Below, piece by piece: positions 50,099-60,915 of a stretch of 64,000 nt of DNA. The notes under the pieces were generated by a model. It worked only from the letters and a program-made list of their open reading frames with translations, had not been told where the DNA came from and did no database searches. The stretch spans positions 1 through 64,000 of the forward strand of contig JARFTV010000014.1 of the NCBI GenBank assembly GCA_029289325.1. The letters are read 5' to 3'. Made by a program: the position numbers and the translations under genes. The stretch comes from Alphaproteobacteria bacterium. GTDB lineage: Bacteria; Pseudomonadota; Alphaproteobacteria; Rhodobacterales; Rhodobacteraceae. The first letter of the stretch is position 1; the number at the start of each line of letters is the position of its first letter.

Positions 50099-51001
50099 AT
50101 GGCACGGGGCAAGAAGGGCCGGGCCGTCAGCGGCTGGCTGGTGGTGGACAAGCCGGCGGGGGTGACGTCGACCGCCGTGGTCAACAAGGTGAAATGGGCC
50201 TTCGGGGCGCAGAAGGCCGGACATGCGGGCACGTTGGACCCGGATGCGACCGGGGTGCTTGCCGTGGCGCTGGGGGAGGCGACGAAGACGATCCCCTATA
50301 TCACCGACGCGCTGAAGTGCTACCGCTTCCGGGTGGTGCTGGGGGCGGCGACCGCGACCGACGATGCCTCGGGCGTGGTGATCGCGACCAGCGAACTGCG
50401 GCCGACGGACGCGCAGATCGAGGCGGCACTCGCGGCCTTCCGTGGCGAAATCCTGCAGGTCCCGCCGCAGTATTCCGCCGTGAAGGTCGACGGCGAGCGG
50501 GCCTATGACCTAGCGCGGGAGGGCGAGGTGATGGAACTGGCGGCGCGGCCGCTCTGGGTCGAGCGGCTGGAGATGACGGGCCGCCCGGATGCCGATCACG
50601 TGGACCTGGAGATGGTCTGCGGCAAGGGCGGCTATGTCCGCTCCATCGCCCGCGATCTGGGTCAGGCGCTGGGGTGCCTTGGGCACGTCGAGTGGCTTCG
50701 GCGCGAGTGGTCGGGGCCTTTCACCGCCGAGAACGGCGTCACGCTGGACCTGATCGACGCAGAAGCGAAGACCGAGGCGCTGGATGCGCGTCTCCTTCCG
50801 CTGGAACTGGGCCTGCAGGACCTGCCGGAGTTCCGGGCCACGCCGGAAGGCGCGGTGCGGCTTCGGAATGGCAATCCGGGCCAGGTGATCGGCCATGCCG
50901 ACTGGGGAACCGAAGGCTGGGCCAGCCTCGACGGTCAGGCCGTCGCGGTGGGCCATTACCGGGGTGGTGAGTTGCACCCCAGCCGGGTGTTCAACCGCTA
51001 G
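50099..51001 (+). CDS. truB: tRNA pseudouridine(55) synthase
   Basis: [21 protein letters not shown]...[25 protein letters not shown]. Confidence 0.96.
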   Translation: MARGKKGRAVSGWLVVDKPAGVTSTAVVNKVKWAFGAQKAGHAGTLDPDATGVLAVALGEATKTIPYITDALKCYRFRVVLGAATATDDASGVVIATSELRPTDAQIEAALAAFRGEILQVPPQYSAVKVDGERAYDLAREGEVMELAARPLWVERLEMTGRPDADHVDLEMVCGKGGYVRSIARDLGQALGCLGHVEWLRREWSGPFTAENGVTLDLIDAEAKTEALDARLLPLELGLQDLPEFRATPEGAVRLRNGNPGQVIGHADWGTEGWASLDGQAVAVGHYRGGELHPSRVFNR

Positions 51002-51347
51002 CCTGCGGCGTTTGCTGGTGCTGTACCAGCCGCCAGTCCTCATGGCCCTTCCGCTGCCAGGTGGAGGTGCAATAGGCGCGATAGTCGGCGTTGTCGGCGC
51101 GGTTGGCCTGCACACTGTATGCCAGCACGATCAGCCCCTTCTTCGGCCGCTCCACTCTGGTGTCGCTGAACTCGACCCCGCTCCATCTTGGCGCCTGTGC
51201 CATGCCGCGCAGTGCCTCATCGGCCGACAGGATGTGCGGCGGGGCCGGGATCACGATCAGGCAGGACGGATCCATGAGGGCGGGATAGCTCGCGGGGTTT
51301 CCGATCCAAAGGGTTTTCTCGATCGCCCATGCACGCTGGTCTTCCAT
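50991..51347 (-). CDS. hypothetical protein (possible NTF2-like/DUF4440)
   Basis: [61 protein letters not shown]. Confidence 0.72.
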   Translation of the reverse strand: MEDQRAWAIEKTLWIGNPASYPALMDPSCLIVIPAPPHILSADEALRGMAQAPRWSGVEFSDTRVERPKKGLIVLAYSVQANRADNADYRAYCTSTWQRKGHEDWRLVQHQQTPQASG

Positions 51348-51484
51348 GGTCTCCTCCTTCGTTTTTCGGATGAACCGCGCAGAGGGGCAGCCGGTTCCCG
51401 CCGCAGTTCACCGGGGCGGTGATCAGTGGGTTGCGCCCGACGCGCCGGGGCGGCACGCATTGGTGCCTGCTGAAGGGGAACAAG

Positions 51485-52522
51485 ATGCGCGAATGGCGAC
51501 TGCTGATCCTTTTCCTCCTCGCCCTGCTTGGGTTGGCGGCACTGGTGCCGCGCGGGTTCTGGCTGACCGGTAGGATGCCCACCGTGCCGTTGGACCTGGT
51601 CACGGGCGGGCCGGCGGTTCCTCCGGTCGGGCGGGTCTGGATCGACAGCGACCCGGCATGTGGGGTGGGACCGCGGACGGACCCGGACGACTGCTTCGCG
51701 ATCCTGTGGCTTCTGGACCGCGGGGTGGAGGTCGCGGGAATCGGGACCAGCTTCGGCAATGCGCCGGGTGCGGTGGTGCAGGATCGGATGGCAGTCCTGG
51801 TGCGGCAGATGCGCGCGGCGGGGCTGGAGTTGCCAGCGGTCCATGTCGGCTATCCGGGGCCGAGGGACGGTTCGCCCGAGCCACCCGCCGTGGTGGCCCT
51901 GCGGGAGGCTCTGGAGGCGGGGCCGCTGACGGTGCTGGCGCTGGGACCGCTGACCAATGTCGCGGCGGCGCTGGAGGGGCGGCCGGATCTGGTGCCGCAG
52001 GTGCAGCGGGTCGTGGCCGTCATGGGCCATGAGGCCGGGCACCTCTTCCACCCAAGCGAGGGGAACCGGCGCGGGGCATTTGGTCACGGGCCGATCTTCC
52101 GCGACCTGAATGCGCGTGTGGACATTGCGGCGGTGAACGCGGTGCTGGCACTGGACCTGCCCCTGACGCTGATCCCCTATGACGCAGGCCGCAGGGCCGA
52201 GATCACGGCAGCGGACCTTTCGGTCTACGCCCTGCAAGGAGCGGTGCAGGCCAGGGTCGCGGAAGAGGCGCAGGACTGGCTGGCCTTCTGGCAACGAGAG
52301 GTCGGGACCGAGGGCTTCTACCCCTTCGACTGGGTGGCGGCGGCCTATCTGCTGGATCCCGCGCTGTTCGACTGCGCACGGGTCCGGGCCGAGGTGCGAT
52401 GGGAATGGGCGCTGTGGCTCGTCCCGCACCGCGGTCTGGTGGTGTCGCCCGAGCCGGAGGGAAGCACGTTCTACTGTCCGCGCACCTCACCCGAACTGAA
52501 GGCGGTGCTTCTGAATCCCTGA
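51485..52522 (+). CDS. nucleoside hydrolase family protein with N-terminal membrane/signal segment
   Basis: RVWIDSDPACGVGPRTDPDDCFAILWLLDRGVEVAGIGTSFGNA...PLTVLALGPLTNVAAAL. Confidence 0.87.
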   Translation: MREWRLLILFLLALLGLAALVPRGFWLTGRMPTVPLDLVTGGPAVPPVGRVWIDSDPACGVGPRTDPDDCFAILWLLDRGVEVAGIGTSFGNAPGAVVQDRMAVLVRQMRAAGLELPAVHVGYPGPRDGSPEPPAVVALREALEAGPLTVLALGPLTNVAAALEGRPDLVPQVQRVVAVMGHEAGHLFHPSEGNRRGAFGHGPIFRDLNARVDIAAVNAVLALDLPLTLIPYDAGRRAEITAADLSVYALQGAVQARVAEEAQDWLAFWQREVGTEGFYPFDWVAAAYLLDPALFDCARVRAEVRWEWALWLVPHRGLVVSPEPEGSTFYCPRTSPELKAVLLNP

Positions 52523-52527
52523 ATGGA

Positions 52528-52555
52528 AAAGGCCCCGCGTCTCCGCAGGGCCTTT
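52528..52555. terminator. terminator hairpin downstream of rplT (possibly bidirectional)
   Basis: AAAGGCCCCGC-gtctcc-GCAGGGCCTTT, 10 of 11 paired. Confidence 0.7.
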
Positions 52556-52577
52556 GCAGTAACCTTGGATCTGGCGA

Positions 52578-52940
52578 TCAGGCCAGAGCGGCCTTGGCCT
52601 GGCCAGCGATGGCGTTGAACGCATCGGGCTCGTGCACGGCGAGATCGGCGAGGACCTTGCGGTCAACCTCGATCCCGGCTTTCGCGAGGCCATTGATCAG
52701 GCGCGAATAGGTCATCTCGGCGTCGAACAGACGGACGGCAGCGTTGATCCGCTGGATCCACAGCGCGCGGAAGTTGCGCTTGCGGGTCTTGCGGTCGCGG
52801 GTCGCATACTGGTTGGCCTTGTCGACCGCCTGAGTCGCGGTGCGGAAGTTCGTGGAACGGGCGGCGTAATAGCCCTTGGCCGCCTTGATCACCTTGCGGT
52901 GACGGGCGTGGGTGACCTTGCCGGATTTGACGCGGGACAT
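52578..52940 (-). CDS. rplT: 50S ribosomal protein L20
   Basis: [68 protein letters not shown]. Confidence 0.98.
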   Translation of the reverse strand: MSRVKSGKVTHARHRKVIKAAKGYYAARSTNFRTATQAVDKANQYATRDRKTRKRNFRALWIQRINAAVRLFDAEMTYSRLINGLAKAGIEVDRKVLADLAVHEPDAFNAIAGQAKAALA

Positions 52941-52952
52941 CTGGTGCTCTCC

Positions 52953-53153
52953 TTACCGGTCGTAGGGCATGTATTTCTTGACGATCTTCGCGTCGCTGTC
53001 GCTCAGGATCATCGGACCCGAGGCGTCGCGGACGAATTTCGCCGTGCGCTTGATCATGCCGTGGCGCTTGCCGGCGGGGCCGGCCTTCACACGACCGGAG
53101 GCCGTGAAGCTGAAGCGCTTCTTCGCCGCCGATTTGGTTTTCATCTTGGGCAT
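52953..53153 (-). CDS. rpmI: 50S ribosomal protein L35
   Basis: [37 protein letters not shown]. Confidence 0.97.
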   Translation of the reverse strand: MPKMKTKSAAKKRFSFTASGRVKAGPAGKRHGMIKRTAKFVRDASGPMILSDSDAKIVKKYMPYDR

Positions 53154-53258
53154 TTCCATCTCCGTGGTTTCAGGCACGACTCGGCATGCCACCTTGGCCG
53201 GCCGTGCGGGTAATCAAGCCGCCCCTATAGGGGCAAGCCCGGTCAGGTGCAAGAGGGC

Positions 53259-53483
53259 TCAGTTGATCGCGCGGGACAGGACGGTCACCATCACGCCCGG
53301 AACCTCGTCGAAGCGATAGCCGGTCGGCCGGTACATCGCCGCGCTGAGGATCATCGACATCCCGGCCAGAAGGACGAGGGCCCCCACCCGAGGCGGGCGC
53401 CCTTCAACCCAGGCAGACAGAAGCGAGGGGATGGTGACGACGATCAGAAGGATGCCAAGCGTCAGAACCAGATCCGTGTCCAT
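53259..53483 (-). CDS. small hypothetical membrane protein
   Basis: MDTDLVLTLGILLIVVTIPSLLSAWVEGRPPRVGALVLLAGMSMILSAAMY, two TM segments. Confidence 0.7.
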   Translation of the reverse strand: MDTDLVLTLGILLIVVTIPSLLSAWVEGRPPRVGALVLLAGMSMILSAAMYRPTGYRFDEVPGVMVTVLSRAIN

Positions 53484-53517
53484 GATCCCGCCTCTGCCCA
53501 CCGATGTCGGGCCGAGA

Positions 53518-54963
53518 TTACTCCGGGTCGACGCTGGAAATCAACCGTTCGTCACAAGGCGCCACGCGCAGGATATTGGTCGTGCCCTTCACGTTGAACG
53601 GCACCCCGGCGGTGACGACGATCTGGTCCTCATCCGTGGCAAAGCCGTTGGCCCGCGCGGCCCGTACGGCCGCCAGAACCGCACCCTTAAACCGCTCCTG
53701 CGGCTGGGTGATCACGCAATGCGCACCCCAGGTCAGCGCCAGACGGCGCGCGGTGGACATCAGCGGGGTCAGCGCGATGATCGGGACATGTGGCCGTTCC
53801 CGCGCGACCAGCGCGGCGGTCGTGCCGGTCTGGCTGAATGAGCAGATCGCCTTGATGTTGGTCGCCTCGGCGATCTCGCGCGCGGCGGCCACGATGCCGT
53901 CGGCGACCGATTCCCGGCGGACCTGGCGGCTGGCCTCGATCACCGAGCGGTAGGTCGGGTCCTTCTCGACGCTCATCGCGACAGCGTTCATCGTCGAGAC
54001 CGCCTCGACCGGATATTTCCCGGCCGCCGATTCTGCCGATAGCATCACCGCATCCGCGCCTTCGTAGATCGCGGTCGCGACGTCCGAGACCTCGGCCCGG
54101 GTCGGGACCGGGCTTTCGATCATCGATTCCAGCATCTGGGTCGCCACGATCACCGGCTTGGCCGCCGCCCGCGCACCACGCACCAGCCGCTTCTGGATCG
54201 GGGGAACCGAGGTCACCGGGAGTTCGACCCCCAGGTCGCCGCGTGCGACCATGATCCCGTCCGAGACCTGCAGGATCGCGTCATAGGCCTTCACCGCCGC
54301 CGGCTTCTCGATCTTGGACAGGACGGCCGCCCGGCCCTTGACCAGGGTGCGGGCCTCGATCACGTCCTCGGGGCGCTGCACGAAGGACAGGGCGATCCAG
54401 TCCACGCCCAGGTTGCAGGCGAATTCCAGGTCGCCCCGGTCCTTTTCCGACAGCGCCGCCACCGGCAGCACCACATCGGGAACGTTCACGCCCTTGCGGT
54501 TGGAAATCGTGCCGCCGACCTCGACCGTGCATTCGGCGAAGTCCTTGCCGCAGCTGTTCACCCGCAGCCGGATCTTGCCGTCGTTGACCAGAAGGGTCGT
54601 GCCGGGTTCCAGCGCCGCAAAGATCTCGGGGTGCGGCAGGTTCACCCGGGTGACATCGCCGGGGGTGGTGGACAGGTCCATGCGGAAGGCCGCGCCTTCG
54701 GCGAGTTCCTCCGATCCGTTGGCGAAGACGCCGACGCGGAGCTTCGGGCCCTGCAGGTCGGCCAGGATGCCGATCGGACGGCCGAGATCCTTTTCGACCT
54801 GGCGGATGATCTCATGCCGTTTGGCGATATCCTCGTGGACCCCGTGGCTCATGTTCAGGCGGAACACATCGGCTCCGGCCTCGAACAGGGCGCGGATCAT
54901 CTCGTAGCTCGACGACGCGGGGCCAAGCGTGGCCACAATCTTCACGTTGCGGTGGCGGCGCAT
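53518..54963 (-). CDS. pyk: pyruvate kinase
   Basis: NVKIVATLGPASSSYEMIRALFEAGADVFRLNMSHG...ADLQGPKLRVG...MVARGDLGVELP; AGGAGG six nt before chosen ATG. Confidence 0.97.
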   Translation of the reverse strand: MRRHRNVKIVATLGPASSSYEMIRALFEAGADVFRLNMSHGVHEDIAKRHEIIRQVEKDLGRPIGILADLQGPKLRVGVFANGSEELAEGAAFRMDLSTTPGDVTRVNLPHPEIFAALEPGTTLLVNDGKIRLRVNSCGKDFAECTVEVGGTISNRKGVNVPDVVLPVAALSEKDRGDLEFACNLGVDWIALSFVQRPEDVIEARTLVKGRAAVLSKIEKPAAVKAYDAILQVSDGIMVARGDLGVELPVTSVPPIQKRLVRGARAAAKPVIVATQMLESMIESPVPTRAEVSDVATAIYEGADAVMLSAESAAGKYPVEAVSTMNAVAMSVEKDPTYRSVIEASRQVRRESVADGIVAAAREIAEATNIKAICSFSQTGTTAALVARERPHVPIIALTPLMSTARRLALTWGAHCVITQPQERFKGAVLAAVRAARANGFATDEDQIVVTAGVPFNVKGTTNILRVAPCDERLISSVDPE

Positions 54964-55141
54964 CGCCATCCTCCTGCTGATATTTCGGTTCATTGTGGGC
55001 CGTCCGCCTTATGGCGCAATCCCGCGGCTGCCGCAACGCCGGTTTCGCCATCGGCGCGCCGGGTTTCGCCAACCATGCTCTGGCATCCCGGCCCGAGGGG
55101 CCATAAATCTGGGCGGCAAGACGCATCCGCAGGACCCCGCC

Positions 55142-55870
55142 TTGGCCTACACGATCGACGGAGAACACCGCCCCGGCCGCTGGCTGATCACCTGCGACCA
55201 TGCCTCGAACCGGGTGCCGGACTGGGTGGCGGGCGGCGACCTCGGCATCCCGGCCGAGGATATGGCGCGCCACATCGCCTGGGATGTGGGCGCTGCCGGC
55301 GTCGCCCTGGCGCTGGGACGACTTCTGGAAAGCCCGGTGATCCTGTCCGACTTCAGCCGACTGGTGATAGACCCCAACCGGGGCGAGGACGACCCGACGC
55401 TGGTGATGCAGCTTTATGATGGCACGATCATCCCGGCGAACCGGCATATCACGGCGGCAAGGGTGGAGGAGCGGCTTGACCGGCTATACCGGCCCTATCA
55501 CGCGGCCTATGCCCGCTTGGCCGCGCTCCGGCCCGACCGGGTGATCGTTGCCGTCCATTCCTTCACCCCCGCCCTTCGGGGCCGCGCGCCCCGGCCCTGG
55601 CATGTCGGCGTGCTTTACAGCCACCTCGACGAGCGCTTCTCGAAACCGCTGATCGGCCGGCTTCAGGCCGAGACGGACCTCTGCATCGGCGATAACGAAC
55701 CCTATTCCGGCCATCTGCCCGGTGATGCGATCGACCGTCACGCCTTGCGTCTGGGCCGACACAACACACTTATAGAGCTGCGGAACGACCTGATCGCCAC
55801 GCCCGCCGAACAGGAACACTGGGCGGCCCGGCTGGCTCCGATCCTGACCGAAGTGATGAAGGGCCTCTGA
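55142..55870 (+). CDS. N-formylglutamate amidohydrolase
   Basis: WLITCDHASNRVPDWVAGGDLGI...HIAWDVGAAGVALAL...RPYHAAYARL...AVHSFTP; probable TTG start, start uncertain. Confidence 0.88.
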   Translation: MAYTIDGEHRPGRWLITCDHASNRVPDWVAGGDLGIPAEDMARHIAWDVGAAGVALALGRLLESPVILSDFSRLVIDPNRGEDDPTLVMQLYDGTIIPANRHITAARVEERLDRLYRPYHAAYARLAALRPDRVIVAVHSFTPALRGRAPRPWHVGVLYSHLDERFSKPLIGRLQAETDLCIGDNEPYSGHLPGDAIDRHALRLGRHNTLIELRNDLIATPAEQEHWAARLAPILTEVMKGL

Positions 55871-55871
55871 C

Positions 55872-56186
55872 ATGGACGACCGGACCCGTCTGGAACTGGA
55901 AGCCGCCACCTTCCGCGCGCTGGTGCATCATCTGATGGAAAAGCGCCCGGATGTGCAGAACATCGACCTGATGAACCTTGGCGGGTTCTGCCGCAACTGC
56001 CTGTCGCGCTGGTATCAGGAAGCGGCTGCCGATCGGGGGGTGGACCTCACGAAGGATGCAGCGCGCGAGATCGTCTACGGGATGCCCTATGCCGACTGGG
56101 TTGCGCAGCACCAGACCGAGGCCGATGCCGGCAAACAGGCGGCCTTCCAGAAGGCCTTTGCCGAGAACGTCGGTAAGAAGGACTGA
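55872..56186 (+). CDS. DUF1244 family protein
   Basis: FRALVHHLMEKRPDVQNIDLMNLGGFCRNCLSRWYQEAA...YGMPYADWVAQHQ. Confidence 0.9.
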   Translation: MDDRTRLELEAATFRALVHHLMEKRPDVQNIDLMNLGGFCRNCLSRWYQEAAADRGVDLTKDAAREIVYGMPYADWVAQHQTEADAGKQAAFQKAFAENVGKKD

Positions 56187-56228
56187 CGGCAGTCCTTTCC
56201 GTCGGCTGCGGTTCGGTCCTGCCACGGC

Positions 56229-56528
56229 CTAAAGGCCCAGCCAGCGCAGCGCCGCCACGATCACCACGCCCAGCAGCGCCGCTGCAACATCGCTGCGCAG
56301 CACAAGCGTCAGCCCCACGACCGCGCCAAGCGCGATCGCCTCGGCAAGCCCGCCCGCCTGCACCGCCAGCGCGGCGATCCCCGCCATGACCGCGAGAGGC
56401 GTCGCCCGCAGCGCCGCCTCCAGCCGGGCCGAGACGGGGATCATCCGCATCAGCGTGAACCCCGCCACCCGGCATAGGAACGCCGCCGCGGCCATGACCA
56501 GCAGGAGTATAGGGAAGCTCTCGGTCAC
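56229..56528 (-). CDS. AzlD domain-containing protein (branched-chain amino acid export)
   Basis: 99-aa TM protein translationally overlapping AzlC gene; ARLEAALRATPLAVMAGIAALAVQAGG. Confidence 0.87.
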   Translation of the reverse strand: MTESFPILLLVMAAAAFLCRVAGFTLMRMIPVSARLEAALRATPLAVMAGIAALAVQAGGLAEAIALGAVVGLTLVLRSDVAAALLGVVIVAALRWLGL

Positions 56529-57223
56529 TCCGCCCTCCGGTGCATCGCCGCCGCCACTGCACCCCCAGCAAGCCCGGCCCCGATCACCGCGGCTGCGGGA
56601 CCGATGACTCGCGCTATGATCAGCGCCGCGCCCGCACCCACCACCACCGGAACCAGATCCGCCCGTCTCCGCGTCATCGCGGCCATCATCGCCGCGGCAA
56701 AGCAGGCGAGCATCAGATCGAGGCCCAGCGCCTCGGGCCGGGGCAAGATGCTGACCGCCGCCGCCCCCAGCGCCGTGCCCGAAAGCCAGCCCAAAGCGAT
56801 GGGCGTGCCCGTCCCCGCCAGATAGGCGCGGTCCTCCTCGCCCTCACTGATCCGGCGCATGGTCAGTAGCCAGTTCGCATCGCCCAGCAGCAGAAGGCTG
56901 CCATAGGACCGCACCGGCCCCGCCGCCCAAAGCCAGGGCTGCAGCGCCGCCCCGAACAGAAGATAGCGCGCATTGATCACCAGGATCGCGGCGAAAAGCG
57001 CCAGCAGCGTCGCCTCTCCGGTCTGCAACAGGTTCACCGCCGCCAATTGGGCCGAACCGGAGTAGATCGCCGCGCTGGTCGCGACGGCCTTCGTCACCCC
57101 GAACCCGGCCTGCGCCGCGACCAGGCCGAAACCCAGCCCATAGGCGAAGATCGACAGGGCCAGCGGCACGCCGTCGCGCGCACCTCGGCGGAAACCGGCA
57201 AAGGTGAAGGGCGCGTGGCTCAT
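56525..57223 (-). CDS. AzlC family branched-chain amino acid exporter subunit
   Basis: GFRRGARDGVPLALSIFAYGLGFGLVAAQAGFGVTKAVATSAAIYSGSAQLAAVNLL. Confidence 0.9.
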   Translation of the reverse strand: MSHAPFTFAGFRRGARDGVPLALSIFAYGLGFGLVAAQAGFGVTKAVATSAAIYSGSAQLAAVNLLQTGEATLLALFAAILVINARYLLFGAALQPWLWAAGPVRSYGSLLLLGDANWLLTMRRISEGEEDRAYLAGTGTPIALGWLSGTALGAAAVSILPRPEALGLDLMLACFAAAMMAAMTRRRADLVPVVVGAGAALIIARVIGPAAAVIGAGLAGGAVAAAMHRRAE

Positions 57224-57361
57224 TCCCGGCCCTTTCCCGTGCCTGCAATCCCGTCGGCAAGGGTTAGGAGCCCGCATCGCCCCCGTCAACCGCTCCCCCC
57301 TTGCCGAACACCCTGCAATCAGCCTAGGCCTGCACCCGACCGCAGCGACCAGGACCCGGAC

Positions 57362-58189
57362 GTGCCGCAGGACCAGATCCAGACCATCACGCAGGAGCTG
57401 CGGCTGAACGCCGCCGCCTTCATCGTGACGATCTACGGCGATGTTGACGTGCCGCGTGGTGGCGAGCTCTGGACCGGGACGCTGATCGAGCTTTGCGCCG
57501 AGGTGGGGATCAGCGAATCCCTCGTCCGTACGGCCGTCTCGCGTCTGGTCGCAGCCGAACAGCTGGCCGGAGAGCGGATCGGTCGGCGCAGTTTTTACCG
57601 GCTGCGCTCCAGCGCCGAGAAGACCTTTATGGAGGCCGCCGATCTCCTTTACGGTCCCGACCGCCCGGCGAAAGGCTGGCAGATCCTGCATGACCCCGAT
57701 CTCCGGCCCGAGGACGCTCGGCGCCAGCGCATGGGCCATATGGGCGGTCCGGTCTTCATCCGGCCCGACCGGGGTCAACCCCTGCCCGCCGGCGCCATGG
57801 TATTCCACGCCGAGACGGTGACGACCGCCGAGCCCTTGGCCGGGTTCTGGGATCTCAGCGCCCTGCGGGAAGGCTATGACCATTTCATGGCCCTGTTCAG
57901 CGCAATCGACCCCAAGGCGCTGACCGACGCCCAGGCGCTGATCGCCCGCCTCCTCCTCGTTCATGCCTACCGGATGGTCCTTCTGCGCGACCCCCGCTTG
58001 CCGGCCGAGCACCTGCCGCCCGGCTGGAACGGGGCCGAGGCGCGGGCGCTGTTCCGGCGTCTCTACCTGGCGCTCACGCCCGCCGCGCAGCGCCACATCG
58101 CCGCCTGCTGTGAAGGCGGCGATGGCCTGCTTCCCGCCGAGACCCTCTCCACCGCCCGCCGCCTGATCGGCCTCGAGTCAGAAGGCTGA
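57362..58189 (+). CDS. paaX: PaaX-family transcriptional regulator
   Basis: GTG start; AAAFIVTIYGDVDVPRGGELWTGTLIELCAEVGISESLVRTAVSRLVAAEQLAGERIGRRSFYRL. Confidence 0.88.
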   Translation: MPQDQIQTITQELRLNAAAFIVTIYGDVDVPRGGELWTGTLIELCAEVGISESLVRTAVSRLVAAEQLAGERIGRRSFYRLRSSAEKTFMEAADLLYGPDRPAKGWQILHDPDLRPEDARRQRMGHMGGPVFIRPDRGQPLPAGAMVFHAETVTTAEPLAGFWDLSALREGYDHFMALFSAIDPKALTDAQALIARLLLVHAYRMVLLRDPRLPAEHLPPGWNGAEARALFRRLYLALTPAAQRHIAACCEGGDGLLPAETLSTARRLIGLESEG

Positions 58190-58196
58190 TCCGGCA

Positions 58197-58218
58197 AGTG
58201 CCTGATCCGCAAGGCACT
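58197..58218. terminator. hairpin downstream of paaX
   Basis: AGTGCCT-gatccgca-AGGCACT, 7-bp stem, 8 nt after stop; no clear U-tract. Confidence 0.4.
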
Positions 58219-58290
58219 CGACCCTCGCCCCAAAACATTACATGACTTCCGAAAATTTTACTTCCACTGTGATGTTTCCCGCGCTATAGA

Positions 58291-58310
58291 TTGACCGATC
58301 GGTCGGTGAA
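58291..58310. promoter_or_regulatory. TetR/PaaR-type palindromic operator candidate in paa promoter
   Basis: TTGACCGATCGGTCGGTGAA; 16/20 symmetric (TTnACCGAnCGnTCGGTnAA), directly after a TATAGA -10-like hexamer. Confidence 0.6.
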
Positions 58311-58349
58311 TGAGGAATCGCCGGCCTCAGCAGACAAACAGGAGGAAGG

Positions 58350-59555
58350 ATGCGCGACGCCTTCATTTGCGATGCGGTCAGGACGCCGGTGGGGCGTTAT
58401 GGCGGTGCTCTGGCACAGGTGCGTGCCGACGATCTTGCTGCCGAGCCGCTGAAGGCGCTTATGGCGCGGAACCCGAATGTGGACTGGTCGCAGGTCGATG
58501 ACCTGATCTACGGCTGCGCCAACCAGGCGGGCGAGGACAACCGCAACGTGGGCCGCATGGCCGTGCTTCTGGCCGGAATGCCCATCGGCGTGCCGGGGAC
58601 CACGGTGAACCGGCTTTGCGGGTCGGGCATGGATGCCGTCGGCATGGCCGCGCGGGCGATCAAGGCCGGGGACTGCGATTTCGTCATCGCGGGCGGCGTC
58701 GAAAGCATGAGCCGTGCGCCCTTCGTGATGCCCAAGGCCGAGACGGCGTTCTCGCGGTCGAACGCAGTCTATGACACCACCATCGGCTGGCGCTTCCCGA
58801 ACCCCGCGATGAAGAAGATCTACGGCACACATTCGATGCCGGAGACCGCGGACAATGTGGCGGCCGACTACAACATCAGCCGCGCCGATCAGGACGCCTT
58901 CGCGCTGCGCAGCCAGCAGCGTTGGGCCGCGGCGCAGGCTGCAGGCGTTTTCAAGGACGAGATCGTCCCGCTGGTGATCCCGCAGAAGAAGGGCGATGCG
59001 CTGGTCATCGACACCGACGAACACCCACGTCCCGGCACCACCTTGGAGCAGCTGGCAAAGCTGCGCGGCGTGAACGGGCCTGACCTGACGGTCACGGCAG
59101 GGAACGCCTCGGGCGTGAATGACGGGGCGGCCGCGCTGGCCATCCTGTCGGCCGAGGCCGCGGCGGCCCAGGGCCTGACGCCCAAGGCGCGGATCGTGGC
59201 GATGGCGGCGGCGGGGGTCGAGCCCCGGATCATGGGCGTCGGCCCGGCCCCGGCGGTACGCAAGGTGCTGGCCCGGGCCGGCATGACGCTGGACCAGATG
59301 GACGTCATCGAGCTGAACGAAGCCTTCGCCGCCCAGGCTTTGGCCGTCCTGCGCGACCTTGGCCTCCCGGATGACGCCGCGCATGTGAACGCGAACGGTG
59401 GAGCCATCGCGATGGGCCACCCGCTGGGCATGTCGGGTGCCCGGCTGATCACCACCGCGATGTACCAGCTGCACCGCACCGGCGGCCGCTATGCCCTTTG
59501 CACCATGTGCATCGGCGTCGGTCAGGGCATCGCTATCATCATTGAACGAGTCTGA
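58350..59555 (+). CDS. pcaF: 3-oxoadipyl-CoA thiolase (PcaF/PaaJ-like)
   Basis: [51 protein letters not shown]...[20 protein letters not shown]. Confidence 0.94.
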   Translation: MRDAFICDAVRTPVGRYGGALAQVRADDLAAEPLKALMARNPNVDWSQVDDLIYGCANQAGEDNRNVGRMAVLLAGMPIGVPGTTVNRLCGSGMDAVGMAARAIKAGDCDFVIAGGVESMSRAPFVMPKAETAFSRSNAVYDTTIGWRFPNPAMKKIYGTHSMPETADNVAADYNISRADQDAFALRSQQRWAAAQAAGVFKDEIVPLVIPQKKGDALVIDTDEHPRPGTTLEQLAKLRGVNGPDLTVTAGNASGVNDGAAALAILSAEAAAAQGLTPKARIVAMAAAGVEPRIMGVGPAPAVRKVLARAGMTLDQMDVIELNEAFAAQALAVLRDLGLPDDAAHVNANGGAIAMGHPLGMSGARLITTAMYQLHRTGGRYALCTMCIGVGQGIAIIIERV

Positions 59556-59569
59556 GGGAGGAACGACCC

Positions 59570-60571
59570 ATGTACGCACAATTGGTCAAGGCCGAAGGCG
59601 CCAAGTCCCGCGAGGAGATGTCGGAACAGGAACGCGCCTTCCAGGACCGCATCGACCGGGGCGAGAAGATCGAGCCCAAGGAATGGATGCCGGAAGGCTA
59701 CCGCAAGACGCTGATCCGCCAGATCGGCCAGCACGCGCACAGCGAAATCGTCGGCCAGCTGCCCGAGGGCAACTGGATCACCCGCGCGCCAACGCTGGAG
59801 CGGAAGGCTATCCTTCTGGCCAAGGTGCAGGACGAGGCAGGCCACGGTCTCTACCTCTACTCCGCCGCCGAGACGCTGGGCGTGAGCCGGGATGAACTGC
59901 TGGAGCTCCTCCACAATGGCAAGATGAAGTATTCGTCGATCTTCAACTATCCGACGCTGAACTGGGCCGACATCGGCACCGTCGGTTGGTTGGTCGATGG
60001 CGCGGCGATCATGAACCAGGTGCAGCTGCAGAAGACCAGCTATGGTCCCTACAGCCGCGCGATGATCCGCATCTGCAAGGAAGAGTCCTTCCACCAGCGT
60101 CAGGGTTACGACATCCTGATGAAGATGTGCCTGCAGGGCACCCCGGAACAGAAGGAAATGGCGCAGGATGCCATGAACCGCTTCTGGTATCCGGCGCTGA
60201 TGATGTTCGGCCCGTCGGACAAGGACTCGGTCCATTCCGCGCAGTCGATGCAGTGGAAGATCAAGATCAACACCAATGACGAGCTGCGGCAGAAGTTCGT
60301 CGACCAGACCGTTCCGCAGGCCGAATATCTGGGCCTGACGATCCCCGACCCGAACCTGAAGTGGAATGAGGAGAAGGGCGGCTACGACTTCTCCGAGCCC
60401 GATTGGAACGAGTTCTTCGAGGTCATCAACGGCAACGGCCCCTGCAACGCCGAGCGGATGGAAGCCCGCGTCACCGCCTGGGAAGACGGCGCATGGTTCC
60501 GCGACGGGCTGATGGCCCACGCGAAGAAGCAGGACGCCCGCCGCGCCGCCGCGCGCATGGCTGCCGAGTGA
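59570..60571 (+). CDS. paaA: 1,2-phenylacetyl-CoA epoxidase subunit PaaA
   Basis: [92 protein letters not shown]. Confidence 0.97.
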   Translation: MYAQLVKAEGAKSREEMSEQERAFQDRIDRGEKIEPKEWMPEGYRKTLIRQIGQHAHSEIVGQLPEGNWITRAPTLERKAILLAKVQDEAGHGLYLYSAAETLGVSRDELLELLHNGKMKYSSIFNYPTLNWADIGTVGWLVDGAAIMNQVQLQKTSYGPYSRAMIRICKEESFHQRQGYDILMKMCLQGTPEQKEMAQDAMNRFWYPALMMFGPSDKDSVHSAQSMQWKIKINTNDELRQKFVDQTVPQAEYLGLTIPDPNLKWNEEKGGYDFSEPDWNEFFEVINGNGPCNAERMEARVTAWEDGAWFRDGLMAHAKKQDARRAAARMAAE

Positions 60572-60630
60572 ATTGCCGGCGGGCCGCGCAGGCCCGCCCC
60601 ACCCCTTGACCCGAACCGGGAGGAATACCG

Positions 60631-60915
60631 ATGTCCAGCGAATGGCCCCTCTGGGAAGTCTTCATCCGCGGCCAGCATGGCCTGAACCACCGCCATGTCG
60701 GCAGCCTGCACGCGCCCGACGCCGAAATGGCGATCTGCCACGCCCGCGACGTCTACACGCGCCGCAACGAAGGCGTGTCGATCTGGGTCGTGAAGTCGAA
60801 CGAGATCACCGCCTCGGCCCCGTCCGAGAAGGGACCGCTGTTCGAGCCGTCGAACTCCAAGGTCTACCGTCACCCGACCTTCTTCGACATCCCGGCTAAA
60901 GTGGGGCATATGTGA
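60631..60915 (+). CDS. paaB: 1,2-phenylacetyl-CoA epoxidase subunit PaaB
   Basis: WPLWEVFIRGQHGLNHRHVGSLHAPDAEMAICHARDVYTRRNEGVSIWVV. Confidence 0.97.
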   Translation: MSSEWPLWEVFIRGQHGLNHRHVGSLHAPDAEMAICHARDVYTRRNEGVSIWVVKSNEITASAPSEKGPLFEPSNSKVYRHPTFFDIPAKVGHM

